A stretch of DNA of 64,000 bases, from the NCBI RefSeq assembly GCF_000319305.2, contig NZ_AMWJ02000005.1, forward strand, positions 1-64,000, given 5' to 3'. The translations under genes were made by a program, and so were the position numbers. A model generated the notes under the pieces. The model worked only from the letters and a program-made list of their open reading frames with translations. It ran no database searches and was not told the origin of the DNA. The stretch is from Pseudomonas bharatica CSV86 (GTDB lineage: Bacteria; Pseudomonadota; Gammaproteobacteria; Pseudomonadales; Pseudomonadaceae). Each line of letters starts with the position of its first letter. Within the stretch, counting starts at the first letter, position 1. Below, one piece after another: positions 1 through 10,961 of the stretch.

Positions 1-800
1 GGGCGACATCGCGCAGGTAGGTGACGCCGCCGTCGGGCAGGCTCCTGACCACGATCCGGGCGAACTCTTCCTCGGTCTTCAGGCGGCCCTGGGTGTTCAC
101 CGACAACTGCAGCGGCACCCCGGCCTTCATCGGCGAGGCGCCGATGACCCGGCCGCGACCTGAACGTTCTGCTCGCGGATCGCCTGCACCACTTCGCCAG
201 CGCTGAGGCCGCGCTGCGCCACGCGATCGGGGTCGATCCAGATGCGCATGGCGTAGTCGCCACCGCCCCAGATGCGCACCTCGGCGACGCCGGGGATGCG
301 TTCGAGCTGGCTCTTGATGTTGAGAATGCCGTAGTTGCGCAGGTAGTTGGCGTCGTACGCGTTGTTCGGCGACACCAAGTGGATGGCCAGGGTCTGGGTG
401 GAGGACGACTTGCTGGTGTTGACCCCAGGCTCAGCACGTCCGGCGGCAGGCGCGGCAGCGCCTCGGAGACGCGGTTCTGCACCAGTTGCTGGGCCTTGTC
501 CGGGTCGGTACCGAGGGCGAAGGTGACGTTGATCGCCAGGCTGCCATCGCTGTTGGCCTGGGATTGCATGTACAGCATGCCTTCCACGCCGTTGATGCGC
601 TCTTCCAGCGGCGCGGCACGCTTTGCGCCACCACCTCGGGTTGGCCCGGATACTGGGCGTTGACCACGATCAGCGCGGCACCACGTCGGGGTACTCGATA
701 CCGGCAGGCGCGTCAGCGCCAGCAGGCCGGCGAGCAGGACCAGGGCGCTGAGCACGCCGGAGAAGATCGGGCGGTCGATAAAGAATGCGGAGATATTCAT
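1..800 (-). CDS. RND efflux permease, N-terminal part (MexF-like), cut by window edge
   Basis: Inner-membrane proton/drug antiporter of a tripartite efflux pump. The gene starts with MNISAFFIDRPIFSGVLSAL, the typical first transmembrane helix of HAE1 RND permeases, followed by the conserved LP-EYPDVV stretch and porter-domain sequence (YLRNYGILNIKSQLERIPG, VRIWGGGDYAMRIWIDP). Only about 265 of roughly 1,050 residues are in the window. The reading is split over several frames by single-base losses near 700, 665, 425 and 175, and the conserved text continues across each one. The start ATG at 800 overlaps the TGA of the upstream adaptor gene, so the two are translationally coupled. MexF/TtgB-type assignment is by sequence resemblance. 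The drug range cannot be read. Confidence 0.85.
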   Translation of the reverse strand, partial: MNISAFFIDRPIFSGVLSALVLLAGLLALTRLPVSSTPTWCRADRGQRPVSGPTRGGGAKRAAPLEERINGVEGMLYMQSQANSDGSLAINVTFALGTDPDKAQQLVQNRVSEALPRLPPDVLSLGSTPASRPPPRPWPSTWCRRTTRTTPTTCATTAFSTSRASSNASPASPRCASGAVATTPCASGSTPIAWRSAASALAKWCRRSASRTFRSRPGHRRLADEGRGAAAVVGEHPGPPEDRGRVRPDRGQEPARRRRHLPARCR

Positions 801-1956
801 CATTGCTGCGCCTGTGGTCGGGAGGCACCTGGACCGGCGTGACCTGGCTGCCTGGCGTGGCCAGGTGCAGGGAGCTCACCACCACCTGTTCATCGGGCTC
901 GATGCCCTGGTCGATGACCCGCAGCGCACCCTGGCGGATGCCGGGTTGACCTGGCGGTACTGCACGCGGCCCTCGGCATCGACCACCAGCACGTATTTCT
1001 TGTCCTGGTCGGTGCCGATGGCGCTGTCGTCCACCAGCGTGGCCGGCCGGCTGGCGCTGCCGGCAGCAGCACCCTGGCGAACAGCCCGGGCGCAGCTCGC
1101 CGTTGGCGTTATCGAAGCTGGCCCTGACCCGGATGGTGGCCGAACGGGTATCCAGGCGGTTGTCCAGGGAACTCAGGGTGCCCTGGCGCGGGTAGCCTTC
1201 CTCGTGGGCCAGGCCGAGCCTGACCGTTACCGGCTCGCCACCCTGGCGGTTGCCCAGGTAGCGCAGGAAGGTGGTTTCGTCTACGTCGAAGTCGGCATAG
1301 ATCGGTGAGATCGATACCAGGTTGGTCAGCGCCGTCGAGCGTTCGCCGACATCGACGATGTTGCCCGGGGTGACCTCGACCCGCGAAGCACGCCCGTCGA
1401 AAGGCGCCAGGATGCGGGTGTGCTCCAGGTCCAGGCGCGCCAGTTCGACCCGCGCCTGCGCCTCATCGACCCGGGCCCGGGCTTCGTTGGCGCTCTGCAC
1501 GCGTTTGTCCAGGTCGGTCTTGGCGATGGCATTGCTATTGATCAGGTGCTCGTAGCGTTGCAGTTCCTTGTCCGCGAACTGGCTCACCGAGCGCGCTGCC
1601 ACCAGCGCCGCCTGGGCCTGTTGCAGGGCGGCGGCGTAGGGGCGCGGGTCGATCTGGAACATCAGGTCGCCCTTGCGCAGCAGTGCGCCATCCTTGAAAT
1701 GCACGCTGACCAGGGTGCCGGCCACCAGCGGCTGATCACCACCGTGTCGGTGGCGACCAGGCGGCGGTGTAGCCCTGCCAGTCAACCACGTCGCGGCTGA
1801 CCGCGTTCATCACCTGGACTTGCGGCAGCGCCGCCGGGGCGTTGGTGGCCTGGGCCCGGGGCGCGCAGGCCCATGGCGAGCCGGCGAGCGCTATAAGGGT
1901 CAACCGGCCAGGGCCCAGGCGGGCACGCCAGTCAATTTGCGAAGGTACGAAGACAT
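800..1956 (-). CDS. RND efflux periplasmic adaptor (membrane fusion protein, MexE-like)
   Basis: Periplasmic adaptor that links the RND permease to an outer-membrane channel. The start ATG at 1956 follows AAAGGA at good spacing and opens a hydrophobic leader. The middle part is a classic HlyD-family protein: a lipoyl half-motif (LVAGTLVSVHFKDGALLRKG), a coiled-coil hairpin (QAALVAARSVSQFADKELQR...), then the second half-motif and beta-barrel (LAPFDGRASRVEVTPGNIVD, SPIYADFDVDETTFLRYLG). Length is about 385 residues, normal for the family. It ends QAQQ-TGA, with the stop overlapping the permease start. At least three frame breaks occur, near 1905, 1735 and 1090. No regulator gene is visible next to it. 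The downstream outer-membrane gene, if present, lies outside the window. Confidence 0.85.
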
Positions 1957-1983
1957 GGCAAGCATCCTTTCGAATGGAATGGT

Positions 1984-3123
1984 TCAGGCCAGGGGCACGC
2001 CCAGTGGCTGTGGCGCCGGGCGGGCCTTGCCCCAGCGGCGCATGGCGGGTTGCTCGACGAGGCGAACAGCAGCCAGCCGCCCAGCAGCGACAGGGCGAAG
2101 GTGGCGATGAGGATCAAGGCGGCGGGGCCGGCGGCGAAGGTCTGGCCGCCGAGCAGGTTGGTCACACAGGTCATGATCAGCAGGTGGATCATGTAGAAGC
2201 CGAACGAGATCTCGCCCAGCCAGACCATCAGCGGATGACGGAACCAGGAGCGGCGCCGGGTCACATCGGCGGCCGCCAGGCTGGTGATCAGCAGGGCGAT
2301 GGGGATCACGGTGGTCAGCGACAGGCTATAGATGAAGGGCACTTCGCCGGCGAGGAAATAGGCCAGCGCCGCCAGCGCCATTGTCGGTGCGACCGGGATC
2401 GCCGGCCAGCGCCCGGCCATGAGAATGCGCGCCATCAGCATGCCGAGCACGAACTCGAACAGGCGCAGCGGCGGGAAGTAGTAAGCCAGCCACCACTGTT
2501 GGAGGGAGATCGGGTACTCGGCAATCTGCGGCGTGGCGCCGACGAACCTGGCGATCGCCCAATGGGTGGCGGCCAGCGCGCCACGGTCAGGCCCGCGCTC
2601 AGCCACAGGCGCTCCTCGCGGACTTTCCACAACGCCCGCAGCAGGAACGGAAAGCCAGGTAGAACAGCAGTTCGCAGCACAGCGACCAGGATGGCCCGTT
2701 GACGCTGAGGAACACCGACATGTCCGGCACCCAGGCATGCACCAGCAGCAGGTTGGCAGCCAGGCGCCGATGGCCCCAGCGGCACGGCGAACAGCACCAT
2801 CGCCAGGACGAAGGTCACCAGGTGGTTGGGGTAGATCTCACCAGGCGCCGGCGCCAGAACGCCACCAGGGTGTCGTTGCGCCGCGCCGACCAGGTGATCA
2901 CGAAGCCGCTGAGACGAAGAAGAACGACACCCCGGTCCAGCCGCCGACGCTGAACAGGCGCTGGAAGCCTGCGATGATGTCGGGTCGGCGAAGGGGTTGA
3001 AACCGATGATCTTGGTCAGGGAGGCGTGGAAGAAGAACACCAGGCAGCGGCGATGAAGCGAAACCCGGTAAGGGAATCCAGGCGCGCGTGGGGGTGCTGG
3101 TGGTACAGGTGTGAATGCGTCAT
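1984..3123 (-). CDS. Acyltransferase family 3 membrane protein
   Basis: Integral-membrane O-acyltransferase of the acyltransferase-3/OafA-like family, which usually acetylates surface polysaccharide or other envelope glycans. The N-terminus MTHSHLYHQHPHARLDSLTG followed by FRFIAAAWC fits the family signature (LTG-RFIAA near the start, with His in the first helix). Later parts show several hydrophobic helices (TMALAALAYFLAGEVPFIYS, VIPIALLITSLAAADV) and the C-terminal WLGEISFGFYMIHLLIM motif typical of the last helices. Full length is about 380 residues, as expected. It is broken by several frame errors between 2560 and 3060. It lies on the same strand as, and downstream of, the serine hydrolase. 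The substrate is unknown. Confidence 0.8.
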
Positions 3124-3225
3124 GAGTCGATACCTTTCATTAAAGATCCGGCGCCGTCGGGGATCGACGGGCCTGGTCAATTCCATGGGGCAGCTAGACG
3201 GGGCCACTCAAGCGGCATTCGCAGC

Positions 3226-3249
3226 AGGACCGGCGGGGCGGCCGGTCCT
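3226..3249. other. Short GC-rich hairpin between hydrolase and acyltransferase
   Basis: Perfect 8-bp arms AGGACCGG and CCGGTCCT with an 8-base loop, 40 bases past the stop of the minus-strand serine hydrolase. There is no T-tract, so it is at best a weak terminator or an mRNA 3' stabiliser. Confidence 0.4.
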
Positions 3250-3291
3250 GTAGTCATGGGCTCCTTGTTTGCAGCGTGCAGGCGGGTGGGG

Positions 3292-4467
3292 TCAGGCGCC
3301 GTAGACGGCGTTGCACAGATCGACGGTGAACTGGCCGAACATGCCTTCGAAGGCGGTGTTGGTGAAGGCCACGACCGACAGTTGCTGCGCCGGATCGACG
3401 AACCACGAATGGCCGAAGGCGCCACCCAGGCGCCAGGTGCCGACGGATTCCGGGGTCTGCGCGGCCTGTGGGTCGGTCAGCACGGTGAAGCCCAGGCAAA
3501 GCCGCGGCCGGGCCAGTTGGCCAGTTCCAGTTGGCCGGTCTGCACGCTGCCCAGTTCCTTCACCAGGCTCGCCGGCATCAGGGCGCCGCCGCCCTGGCGC
3601 AGGTTTCGAGCAGGACCAGGAACTCCCCGGCGGTGCCGACCATCCCCGAGCCGCCGGACGCATAGGCGTTGTCATCCAGGACACGGTCGGCGTCCATGCG
3701 AATGCCGGCGGTATTTTCGAATACCTCGATCACCTCGACGCCCTGCATGCGCCGTGGCGCCGGCTCGGCATTCAGATAGGCAGCGGTCAGGCGCGAGCGG
3801 TCCACCACCTGGAAGCGCGTATCGGTCAGGCCCAGGGGCTTGCTCACCAGTTGCTCGATCGCTTCGGCCAGGCCGGTCTCGGTGACCCGTTCGATCAGGC
3901 ACCGAGCACATCGGTAGCGATCGAGTAGCCCCAGTCGGTGCCCGGGCGATACAGCAGCGGCGCGGTGGCCAGGCGGCGGATGTTCTCTTCCAGGCTCAAC
4001 GGGGCGTTTTCCAGGCCGTCGCAGACCCCGGCGCGGGCATAGGCGCCACCGCCCTGGGCTTCAAGGAAGCCGTAGCCCAGGCCCGCGGTGTGGCTGAGCA
4101 ACTGGCGCACGGTGATGGCTACGCGCGTGCCGTCGGCCAGGGTCGGCTGGAACTCCGGCAGCCAGCGGGCGATAGGGTCGTCCAGGCCGATACGGCCCTG
4201 GGCGACCAGGGCCAGGGCGGCGGCGGAGGTGATCGGCTTGGTTACCGAGGACAGCCGGAACAAGGCGTCGGACGCATGGCGAGCCGGCCTCGCGGTCGGC
4301 CAGGCCGACGGCCCGGCGGTAGGTGACTTCGCCGCGCGGGCCACCCAGGACCACGGCGCCGACAGGCGCTGTTCATTGATGGCGCTGTCCAGCGCGGCGT
4401 CGATGCGTGCCTGCATCGGGTCGGTGGCGACGGCGTTGGCGAGCTGGATGGTTTGTTTGACGGTCAT
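3292..4467 (-). CDS. Serine hydrolase of the beta-lactamase/esterase (class C-like) family
   Basis: Predicted serine hydrolase of the beta-lactamase superfamily (Pfam Beta-lactamase; EstB-like esterases and D-aminopeptidase relatives). The nucleophile motif S-x-x-K appears as LSSVTKP at about residue 90, and the second motif appears as GYSIATDVLGA (Tyr-Ser with the spacing seen in EstB relatives). The C-terminal motif region is WRLGGAFGHSWFVDP. The start ATG at 4467 opens MTVKQTIQLANAVATDPMQA, with no signal peptide, so a cytoplasmic esterase is more likely than a secreted beta-lactamase. Total about 390 residues. Frame breaks occur near 4350, 4290, 3895 and 3500. It is divergent from the LysR gene at 4598, which probably controls it. 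The substrate cannot be told from sequence. Confidence 0.8.
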
Positions 4468-4597
4468 GTCTGCATTTCCCTGCTGTAGTAGACGGCGCCA
4501 TGCTAGGGCGCGGACATCTGCGGAAACAGAGGCTAGAATTCCGGACACATCGGACATCGGGTTCCGTAATCAGGAGCCCAGGACTCAAGGACAGAGC

Positions 4598-5468
4598 GTG
4601 GATAACCTCAGTGGTATCTCGTTTTCGTGCAGGTTGCCGAAACCCGGAGTTTCGTGGCGGCGGGGCGGCAGTTGGGCGTTTCGTCATCGGCCATCGGCAA
4701 GAGCATCGCCCGCCTCGAGCAGCGTCTCGGGGTCAGGCTGTCCCACGCAGCACCCGCAGCATCAACCTGACTGCCGAGGGCGCGCTGTTTCTCGGGCGCT
4801 GCCAGCGTGTGCTGAATGAACTGGAGGCGGCGGAGCTGGAACTGTCCAGCAGTAGCAGCGAGCCGCGGGCAAGCTGCGGGTCAGCCTGCCGCTGGCCGGG
4901 CAGTTCCTGTTCAGCCTGCTGTCCGGCTTCGCCAATCGCTACCCGGACATCCATCTGAACTGGACTTCAGTGATCGCCTGGTGGATGTGGTGGAGGAGGG
5001 CTTCGATGCGGTGATCCGCACGGGTGCCCTCAACGACTCGCGCCTGGTGGCCGGCGCCTGGGCGCGTTCCGCTTCCTGCTGGTGGGCGCCCCGAGCTATT
5101 TCCAGGCCCACGGCGAGCCCCGCTGTGCCGACGACCTTGGCCAGCACGACTGCCTGCTGTACCGCGTGCCCTCCACCGGCAAGCTCGAGCGCTGGCCGCT
5201 GCCGGAGCAGGCGCCCAATGGCCCGCAGAACCTGCGCGTGGTGCTGGGTGCAACAACATCGACATGCTGCTCAACGCGGCGCTGGCCGGGCGCGGCATCG
5301 CCTGCCTGCCCGAGTTCTCGGTCAAGGCCGCCCTCGATGCGGGCAATTGCAGGCGGTGCTGACCGAGGAAGTGACCCGCACATCCACTTCAGCGTGCTAT
5401 GGCCGCCTAGTCGGTTCATTGCGCCGAAGCTGGGGTGTTTTGTGGATTTCATTTCCATGCATATGTGA
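4598..5468 (+). CDS. LysR-family transcriptional regulator
   Basis: LysR-type regulator of about 290 residues. The GTG start at 4598 is preceded by AAGGACA. The N-terminal winged helix-turn-helix is readable across frames (VAETRSF, GVSSSAIGKSIARLEQRLGV, RLF-RSTRSINLTAEGA). The effector domain follows (PLAGQFLFSLLSGFANRYPD, RLVDVVEEGFDAVIRTGALN, DMLLNAALAGRGIACLPEFS), which places it in the common CrgA/DmlR-type group. It ends FVDFISMHM. The gene is fragmented by about six single-base losses. It is divergent from the serine hydrolase, and the classic LysR arrangement suggests it regulates that gene and itself from the 130-bp gap. Confidence 0.85.
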
Positions 5469-5503
5469 GGGGGGTCGTGCTGGTCCTTGTCGTGCTGGTG
5501 CTG

Positions 5504-6244
<741 letters not shown>

Positions 6245-6271
6245 CTGCACCAACACACCAAAGCCAACCAC

Positions 6272-7407
6272 TTACCGCTCGGTCAAACGAATAATCTGCC
6301 TGGCACAAAACGCCCCGGTGAGAATCACCCGAACAGCCGCAAGGTCTGCATGGCCAGAACCAGGCCGACATCCGCGTGGGTTTCCACCGCGATGATGGCC
6401 ATGGCATCCAGCCCGCCGGGGCTGGTGGCCAGGTACATGGACAGGAAATCGGTCCGGCGACACGGGCGAGCAGCCAGGCGCAGCCCGCGCAGAGGAGGAT
6501 CAGCACCAGCGCGCCGCTGATCATCGCCGGCAGGCGTTTGCCGACGTAGCCCAGGGTCTGGCGGTCGAAGCGCAGGCCGATGTAGCAGCCGATGGCACCG
6601 TAGGCGAAGGCCAGCAGCCATTCGGGCATTTCGATCACCAGCACGCCGCCCAGCTGCAACGCGCCGCCGAGCAGCAGCGGCATGAGCAGGGCGCCGGCGG
6701 GCATGCGGTTGCCGAGGGTGATGCCCAGCAGGATCACCAGCAGGCCCAGGGCCAGGTTGACCGGGTCCGGATCGCTGACCCGCGCCGCAGCCACCAGCCC
6801 CTCGGCCGGGACACGCCCAGGGCATGGCTGACCAGCGAACCGACCATCACCACGCACACCACCCGCACGTACTGCATGGTCGCCACCACCCGCCCGTCGG
6901 CACCGTATTCCTCGGCCATCGACACCATCGCCGAGGCGGCGCCCGGCGCCGTGCCCCAGCCGCGGTACTGCCGGGAATCCCGCCGAAACGTACGGTGCCC
7001 AGGCCGACCAGGGCGCTCAGCACCACCGTCACCAGGGTGGCGAACAGCATCAACGGCCAGGCCTGGCCAGCGACACCAGCACCGCCCAGGTCACCGAGGG
7101 GCGACCAGCAGCCCGACGCAGCCCTGGCCGAAGCGGAACACCTGGCGATGCAGGTGCAGGTTGCGCCGCTAACGCCGAACACGATGGCCACCAGCATGGG
7201 CCGAGGAACAGCCCGGCGGGCACCGACAACGCGTGGAGCAACTGGCCCGTAGCGCCGGCGCTCAGCGCCAGCATCAGCCAGCGCAGCCAGGAAGGTCGGG
7301 GTGGGCGCTCCAGAGTGGGGGAAGGCAAGGTCGAAGGTCTCCTGCAGGTGGGACAGCGACCGGAACGCAGCCCGGCCGGCAGGAAAATTATCGACGTCGC
7401 CAATCAT
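6272..7407 (-). CDS. AbrB-family membrane protein (putative transporter, 'ammonia monooxygenase'-type annotation)
   Basis: Polytopic membrane protein of the AbrB family (Pfam AbrB, two repeats of five helices), about 360 residues. Recognisable parts are LLHALSVPAGLFLGP, MLVAIVFGVSGAT, VTVVLSALVGLGTVRFGGIP, AAPGAASAMVSMAEEYGAD and RVVATMQYVRVVCVVMVGSL in repeat 1. Repeat 2 has LLVILLGITLGNRMPAGALL, WLLAFAYGAIGCYIGLRFDR and the conserved SPGGLDAMAIIAVE motif. It ends ARQIIRLTER. Many database copies are mis-named ammonia monooxygenase, but no copper or monooxygenase residues are visible. The start is uncertain because frames shift near 7340. It is divergent from the LysR gene at 7457 with only a ~50-bp gap. 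Confidence 0.8.
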
Positions 7408-7425
7408 CAAGTCTATTTTCTACTT

Positions 7426-7437
7426 TCGATCAATCGA
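7426..7437. promoter_or_regulatory. Short dyad in the AbrB/LysR divergent gap
   Basis: TCGAT-CA-ATCGA lies in the 50-bp intergenic gap and may be the LysR regulator's binding site. This is inferred from position and symmetry only. Confidence 0.4.
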
Positions 7438-7456
7438 TAACTGAAATTCATGAATC

Positions 7457-8354
7457 ATGGACCTTCGCGACCTTAAGTATTTCGCCACCATCGCCGAGCT
7501 CGGCCATCTCGGCAAGGCGGCGGAGAAGCTCAACCGCAGCCAGCCGGCCTTGAGCAAGAGCATCCAGCGCCTGGAGGAGTCCCTCGGTGCACGGCTGTTC
7601 AAGCGCGACGGTCGGCGCATCAGGCTGACCGATGTCGGCGAACTGTTGTTGGCGCGGGGCGGCAATTGCAGATGAGCATCGCCGAGACCGAGCGCGAGAT
7701 CCGTGATTTCGCCGGCGGCCTGACCGGCACCCTGCGCCTGGGCTGCGCGGCGAGCATGGCCGAATACCTGCTGCCGCAGCTCACTGCCGCGTTGCTGGAG
7801 CGGGCGCCGGAACTGGTGGTGAAGCTGTCGATCGCTCAGGATGACGTGCTCAGGGAATCGCTGCGCGCAGACCGGCTGGATGTGATCATTTGCCCTTTGG
7901 TTACGGATGATGAGCACTTCGTCTCCTACCCGTACTCGAGGATGAAATGGTCGTCGTGGCCAGCGTCGATCATCCGCTGTGGACGCGCCGATCCAGATGA
8001 AGGACCTGTGCCGCTACCGCTGGGTGCTTGGCGGGCCTACCGTCAGTGCCAGGCGCTGGATCGACAATGCCTTCATCGCCCAGCAGTTGCCGGTGCCGCA
8101 GGTGCAGGTCGAGACCAACTCGATTTCCCTGTTGCCGCGGCTGATCGCCCGGACCCGGCTGCTGAGCTTCGTCGCCCGCGAAATTCTCGAACATGGACAA
8201 GGCATGTCGCGGCTGCGCGAGGGCCGCTGGCGCAGACCACCATGCAGCGTTCCATCGGTATTTTCCTGGCGGCGGGCCGCTATGTTCCGCGGCGGCGGCA
8301 GCGCTGGTGGAGTTGCTGAAGGCAGACGGGCGGCGGTTTTTCGGTGAGGCGTGA
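7457..8354 (+). CDS. LysR-family transcriptional regulator
   Basis: LysR regulator of about 298 residues starting MDLRDLKYFATIAELGHLGK. The helix-turn-helix is intact (AAEKLNRSQPALSKSIQRLE, ESLGARLFKRDGRRIRLTDV). The effector-binding part follows (LTGTLRLGCAASMAEYLLPQ, DVIICPLVTDDEHFVSYP, FVAREILEHG) and ends VELLKADGRRFFGEA. Frame breaks near 7665, 7935, 7990, 8225 and 8295. It is divergent from the AbrB-family gene, its likely target. Confidence 0.85.
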
Positions 8355-8392
8355 GGCTATTGTGGCCTTTCGGTGTAGGCATGGGTGTTTAC

Positions 8393-8768
8393 TGCGAGTG
8401 CCCGTCTGAGAGCCCCGTTATGGCCACCAGGCGCATGCCGGAAGATCTTCAGCGCCTTGAGATCGAGCGCCGCCCGCGCGGCGCATCGCTGGCAAGCCAG
8501 CTCCCACATTTGCTGCAACGTGCCTATGTCTGTCAGGCCATGGTTGACCGCCTTGTTCGGACGACGCGATACCGCGTTGAGCCCAACAGCCTCCCCGCAC
8601 TAGATCGTCGACCATCCAAAGGCTGCCAACGGAGATCTCACAGGCCATGGCACGTTGCAGCAAATGTGGGAGCTGGCTTGCCAGCGATGCGCCGCGCGGG
8701 CGGCGCTCGATCTCGAGGACGCTGAAGATCTGTCGGCATGCGCCTGGTGGCCATAACGCGGTTCTCAG
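8393..8768. repeat. Palindromic REP-containing element, copy A (complete)
   Basis: The 434-bp gap between two convergent LysR genes is filled by this element. The left arm (8406-8524) and right arm (8649-8768) are near-perfect inverted repeats of about 120 bp. Each contains one REP unit (GCTGGCAAGCCAGCTCCCAC at 8488-8507 and its complement at 8667-8686). Between them lies a 124-bp core (8525-8648) without an open frame or recognisable RNA gene. A second copy with the core in the opposite orientation flanks the insertion sequence near 60-61.7 kb. The homology to that copy begins just outside the arm, at TGCGAGTGCCCGTCTGAG (8393). Confidence 0.88.
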
Positions 8769-8788
8769 GCGGTATAGGCGGGGCGGAC

Positions 8789-9677
8789 TCACCGCTCCCG
8801 CCATTTCTCCAGCAGGATCGCCACGAATTTCTCCGCCGCCGGCGACAGCGACGCACCGCGGCGATAGACCAGGCCCAGGGTGCGGGTCACCTCCGGCTCG
8901 GCCAGCGGGATGCTGACCAGGGTCGGGTGATCGGCATCCGGCATTGCCAGGCTGGGCATGGCGGACACCCCCAGTCCGGCTCGACCATGCCCAGCGATGT
9001 GGACAGGTGCTGCACCTCATAGAACCACTTGGCCTGATGTTCAGGCCGCTCAAGGCATGGTCGAGGAGCATGCGGTTGCCGCTGAGGCGGCCCACGCCGA
9101 TCAGCCGGTAGGGCGCCAGCTCCGACCAGGTCAGGGCCTTGCGCTCGGCCAGTTCGTGGTCGCGACGGCAGGCCAGGACGAACTTCTCCTCCACCAGCGG
9201 TACGAATTCGATGTCGGCGTGCTGGCCGCTCATCATGTTGATGCCGAAGTCCGCTCGCCGCGCAGTACCGCCTCCAGCCCGTCGTTGGCACTGAGGTCGA
9301 GCAGGCGGATACGAATCTTCGGGTATTGCTCGTTATATTGGCCGATCACCGACGGCAGGAAATAGAAGGCCGCGGTCGGAATGCAGGCCAGGGTGACCTG
9401 GCCGCTCTGGCGCTCGGCCAGTTCGCGGATGCTGAGGATCGAGTCTTCGAAGTCGTCGAGCAGGCGCCGGCCTTGGGCAGGAAGTCACGTCCGACGCTGG
9501 TCAGCCCGACCCGACGGGTGGTGCGTTCGAGCAGGGGCGTGCCCAGGCCTTCTCCAGTTTCTTGATACGCCGGCTTAGGGCCGGCTGCGACAGGTGCAAT
9601 GCTTCCGCAGCCTCGTGGAAGCTGCCAAGTTCGGCGATTTTGACGAAAGATCTCAGATCTTGAAGCTCGTATTCCAT
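8789..9677 (-). CDS. LysR-family transcriptional regulator of the carboxylate module
   Basis: LysR regulator of about 296 residues. It starts MEYELQDLRSFVKIAELGSF at 9677, continues with the helix-turn-helix (HEAAEALHLSQPALSRR, LLERTTRRVGLTSVGRDFLP) and the effector domain (CRRDHELAERKALTWSELAP, SGNRMLLDHALSGL), and ends VAILLEKWRER. Reads across frames at about 9620, 9545, 9470, 9260 and 8980. It is divergent from the PrpF-like isomerase, with two clear dyads in the gap. By position it should respond to the carboxylate handled by the downstream transporters. Confidence 0.85.
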
Positions 9678-9744
9678 CGGAAGGGCCTTGTTCGAGGTAC
9701 CTGTGATTAATGTTTGAAGCGCAATAATCCGGACGATCTTTGCA

Positions 9745-9805
9745 TTGGATTGATCTATCCAAGCCTGTCACTCTTGTTCGCACAGCATCAATTGTGTCGA
9801 TTGAT
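9745..9805. promoter_or_regulatory. Two dyads in the LysR/isomerase divergent promoter
   Basis: TTGGAT-N6-ATCCAA (9745-9762) and ATCAAT-N7-ATTGAT (9787-9805) lie between the divergent LysR and isomerase genes. Paired dyads of this size and spacing are what a LysR tetramer normally uses (recognition and activation sites). Inference from symmetry and position. Confidence 0.5.
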
Positions 9806-9823
9806 AAACGAGAGTCAGTAGTC

Positions 9824-10961
9824 ATGCAACGTATTCCTTGTGTGCTCATGCGGCGGTACCTCGAAAGGCCCGATCTTCCATGCCTGGGATCTGCCAGCGA
9901 ACGTGGTCGAGCGCGACGAAGTCCTGCTCAACCTGATGGGCTCGGGCCACGAGCTGGAAATCGACGGGATCGGCGGCGGTAGCCCGCAGACCAGCAAGGT
10001 CGCGATCGTCAGCCCGTCGCTGCATGCCGATGCCGACGTCGATTACCTGTTCGTCCAGGTCATGGTGGCTCAGCGTCGGGTCGATACTGCTCCGAACTGC
10101 GGCAACATGCTCTGCGCGGTCGGGCCCTTCGCCATCGAGCAGGGCCTGGTCAAGGGCCAGGAAGGGCGCACGCTGGTGCGCATCCGTAACCTGAACACCG
10201 GTACCTTCGTCAATTCGCTGGTGGAAACTCCGGGCGGCATCGTTCGCTACGAGGGCCGTACCGCCATCGATGGCGTGCCGGGCACCGCCGCGCCGATCCA
10301 CCTGACCTTCCTCGACGCGGTGGGCAGCAAGACCGGCAAGCTGTTCCCGACCGGCCAGCCGCGCGACGTGATCGATGGCGTTCCGGTGACCTGCATCGAC
10401 ATGGCCATGCCGATGATGATCGTCGATGCCACCCAACTGGGTGTCACCGGCTCGGAAACCCCGGCAGACCTGGACGCCAACACTGCCTTGCTCGAGCGCC
10501 TGGAAGCGCTGCGGCTCAAGGCGGGCCGGGCGATGGGCCTGGGCGATGTCAGCAATATGGTCATTCCCAAGCCGGTACTGATTTCGCCACCGCGCCAGGA
10601 CGGCACGCTGCAGGTGCGCTACTTCATGCCCACAACTGTCATCGTGCATTGGCGATCACCGGTGCCATCGGGCTGGCGACTGCCTGCGTCAGCCCGGGCA
10701 CGGTGACCATGGACATGCTCGGCGACAGCGCCGCGGAACTGACCGAGGTGCGCCTGGAACATCCGGTGGCGCATCGATATCGCACTGTCGCGCAGCGGTC
10801 CGGACGGCAAGACCATCCAGGCCTCCGTGGTACGTACCGCCCGACGATTGTTCTCCGGTTTCGTCTACGCACCTGCCTCGCGACGACTTGCGGCTGATAC
10901 TTGTAGCAAACAGTCACAACAGCGCATCCGCACAAATTCAAGAATGGGTGATGCCTCATGA
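9824..10961 (+). CDS. PrpF/GalD-family isomerase (aconitate or oxalomesaconate isomerase-like)
   Basis: Cytoplasmic isomerase of the PrpF family (DUF453; diaminopimelate-epimerase fold), whose members move double bonds in tricarboxylates: PrpF (aconitate) and GalD (4-oxalomesaconate tautomerase). Signatures are MQRIPCVLM-RGGTSKGPIF at the start, IDGIGGGSPQTSKVAIVSPS, the conserved cysteine region TAPNCGNMLCAVGPFAIEQG, DGVPVTCIDMAMPMMIVDA and VVRTARRLFSGFVY at the end. About 380 residues. One break near 9850 and another near 10630. The stop is taken as the TGA overlapping the dctA start at 10958, but it could lie slightly earlier. No gallate dioxygenase or methylcitrate gene is nearby. The neighbours are carboxylate transporters, which favours a tricarboxylate such as aconitate. 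Confidence 0.75.

Noticed and set aside
3292..4467. Antibiotic-resistance beta-lactamase (AmpC)
   Set aside because: It has the S-x-x-K motif but no signal peptide and an EstB-type Y-S-x-A motif instead of AmpC's Y-A-N. An esterase-type hydrolase is more likely.
6272..7407. Ammonia monooxygenase
   Set aside because: The common database name for AbrB-family proteins is misleading. The sequence is a two-repeat membrane protein with no copper-binding or AmoA features.
8525..8648. tRNA or known small RNA gene in the core of the palindromic element
   Set aside because: I could not fold it into a cloverleaf and saw no tRNA T-loop (GTTCGAATC type), promoter or terminator. It remains unexplained.
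9824..10961. GalD of a gallate degradation cluster
   Set aside because: No galA, galB or galC genes are adjacent, and the neighbours are carboxylate transporters. Only the family-level call is justified.
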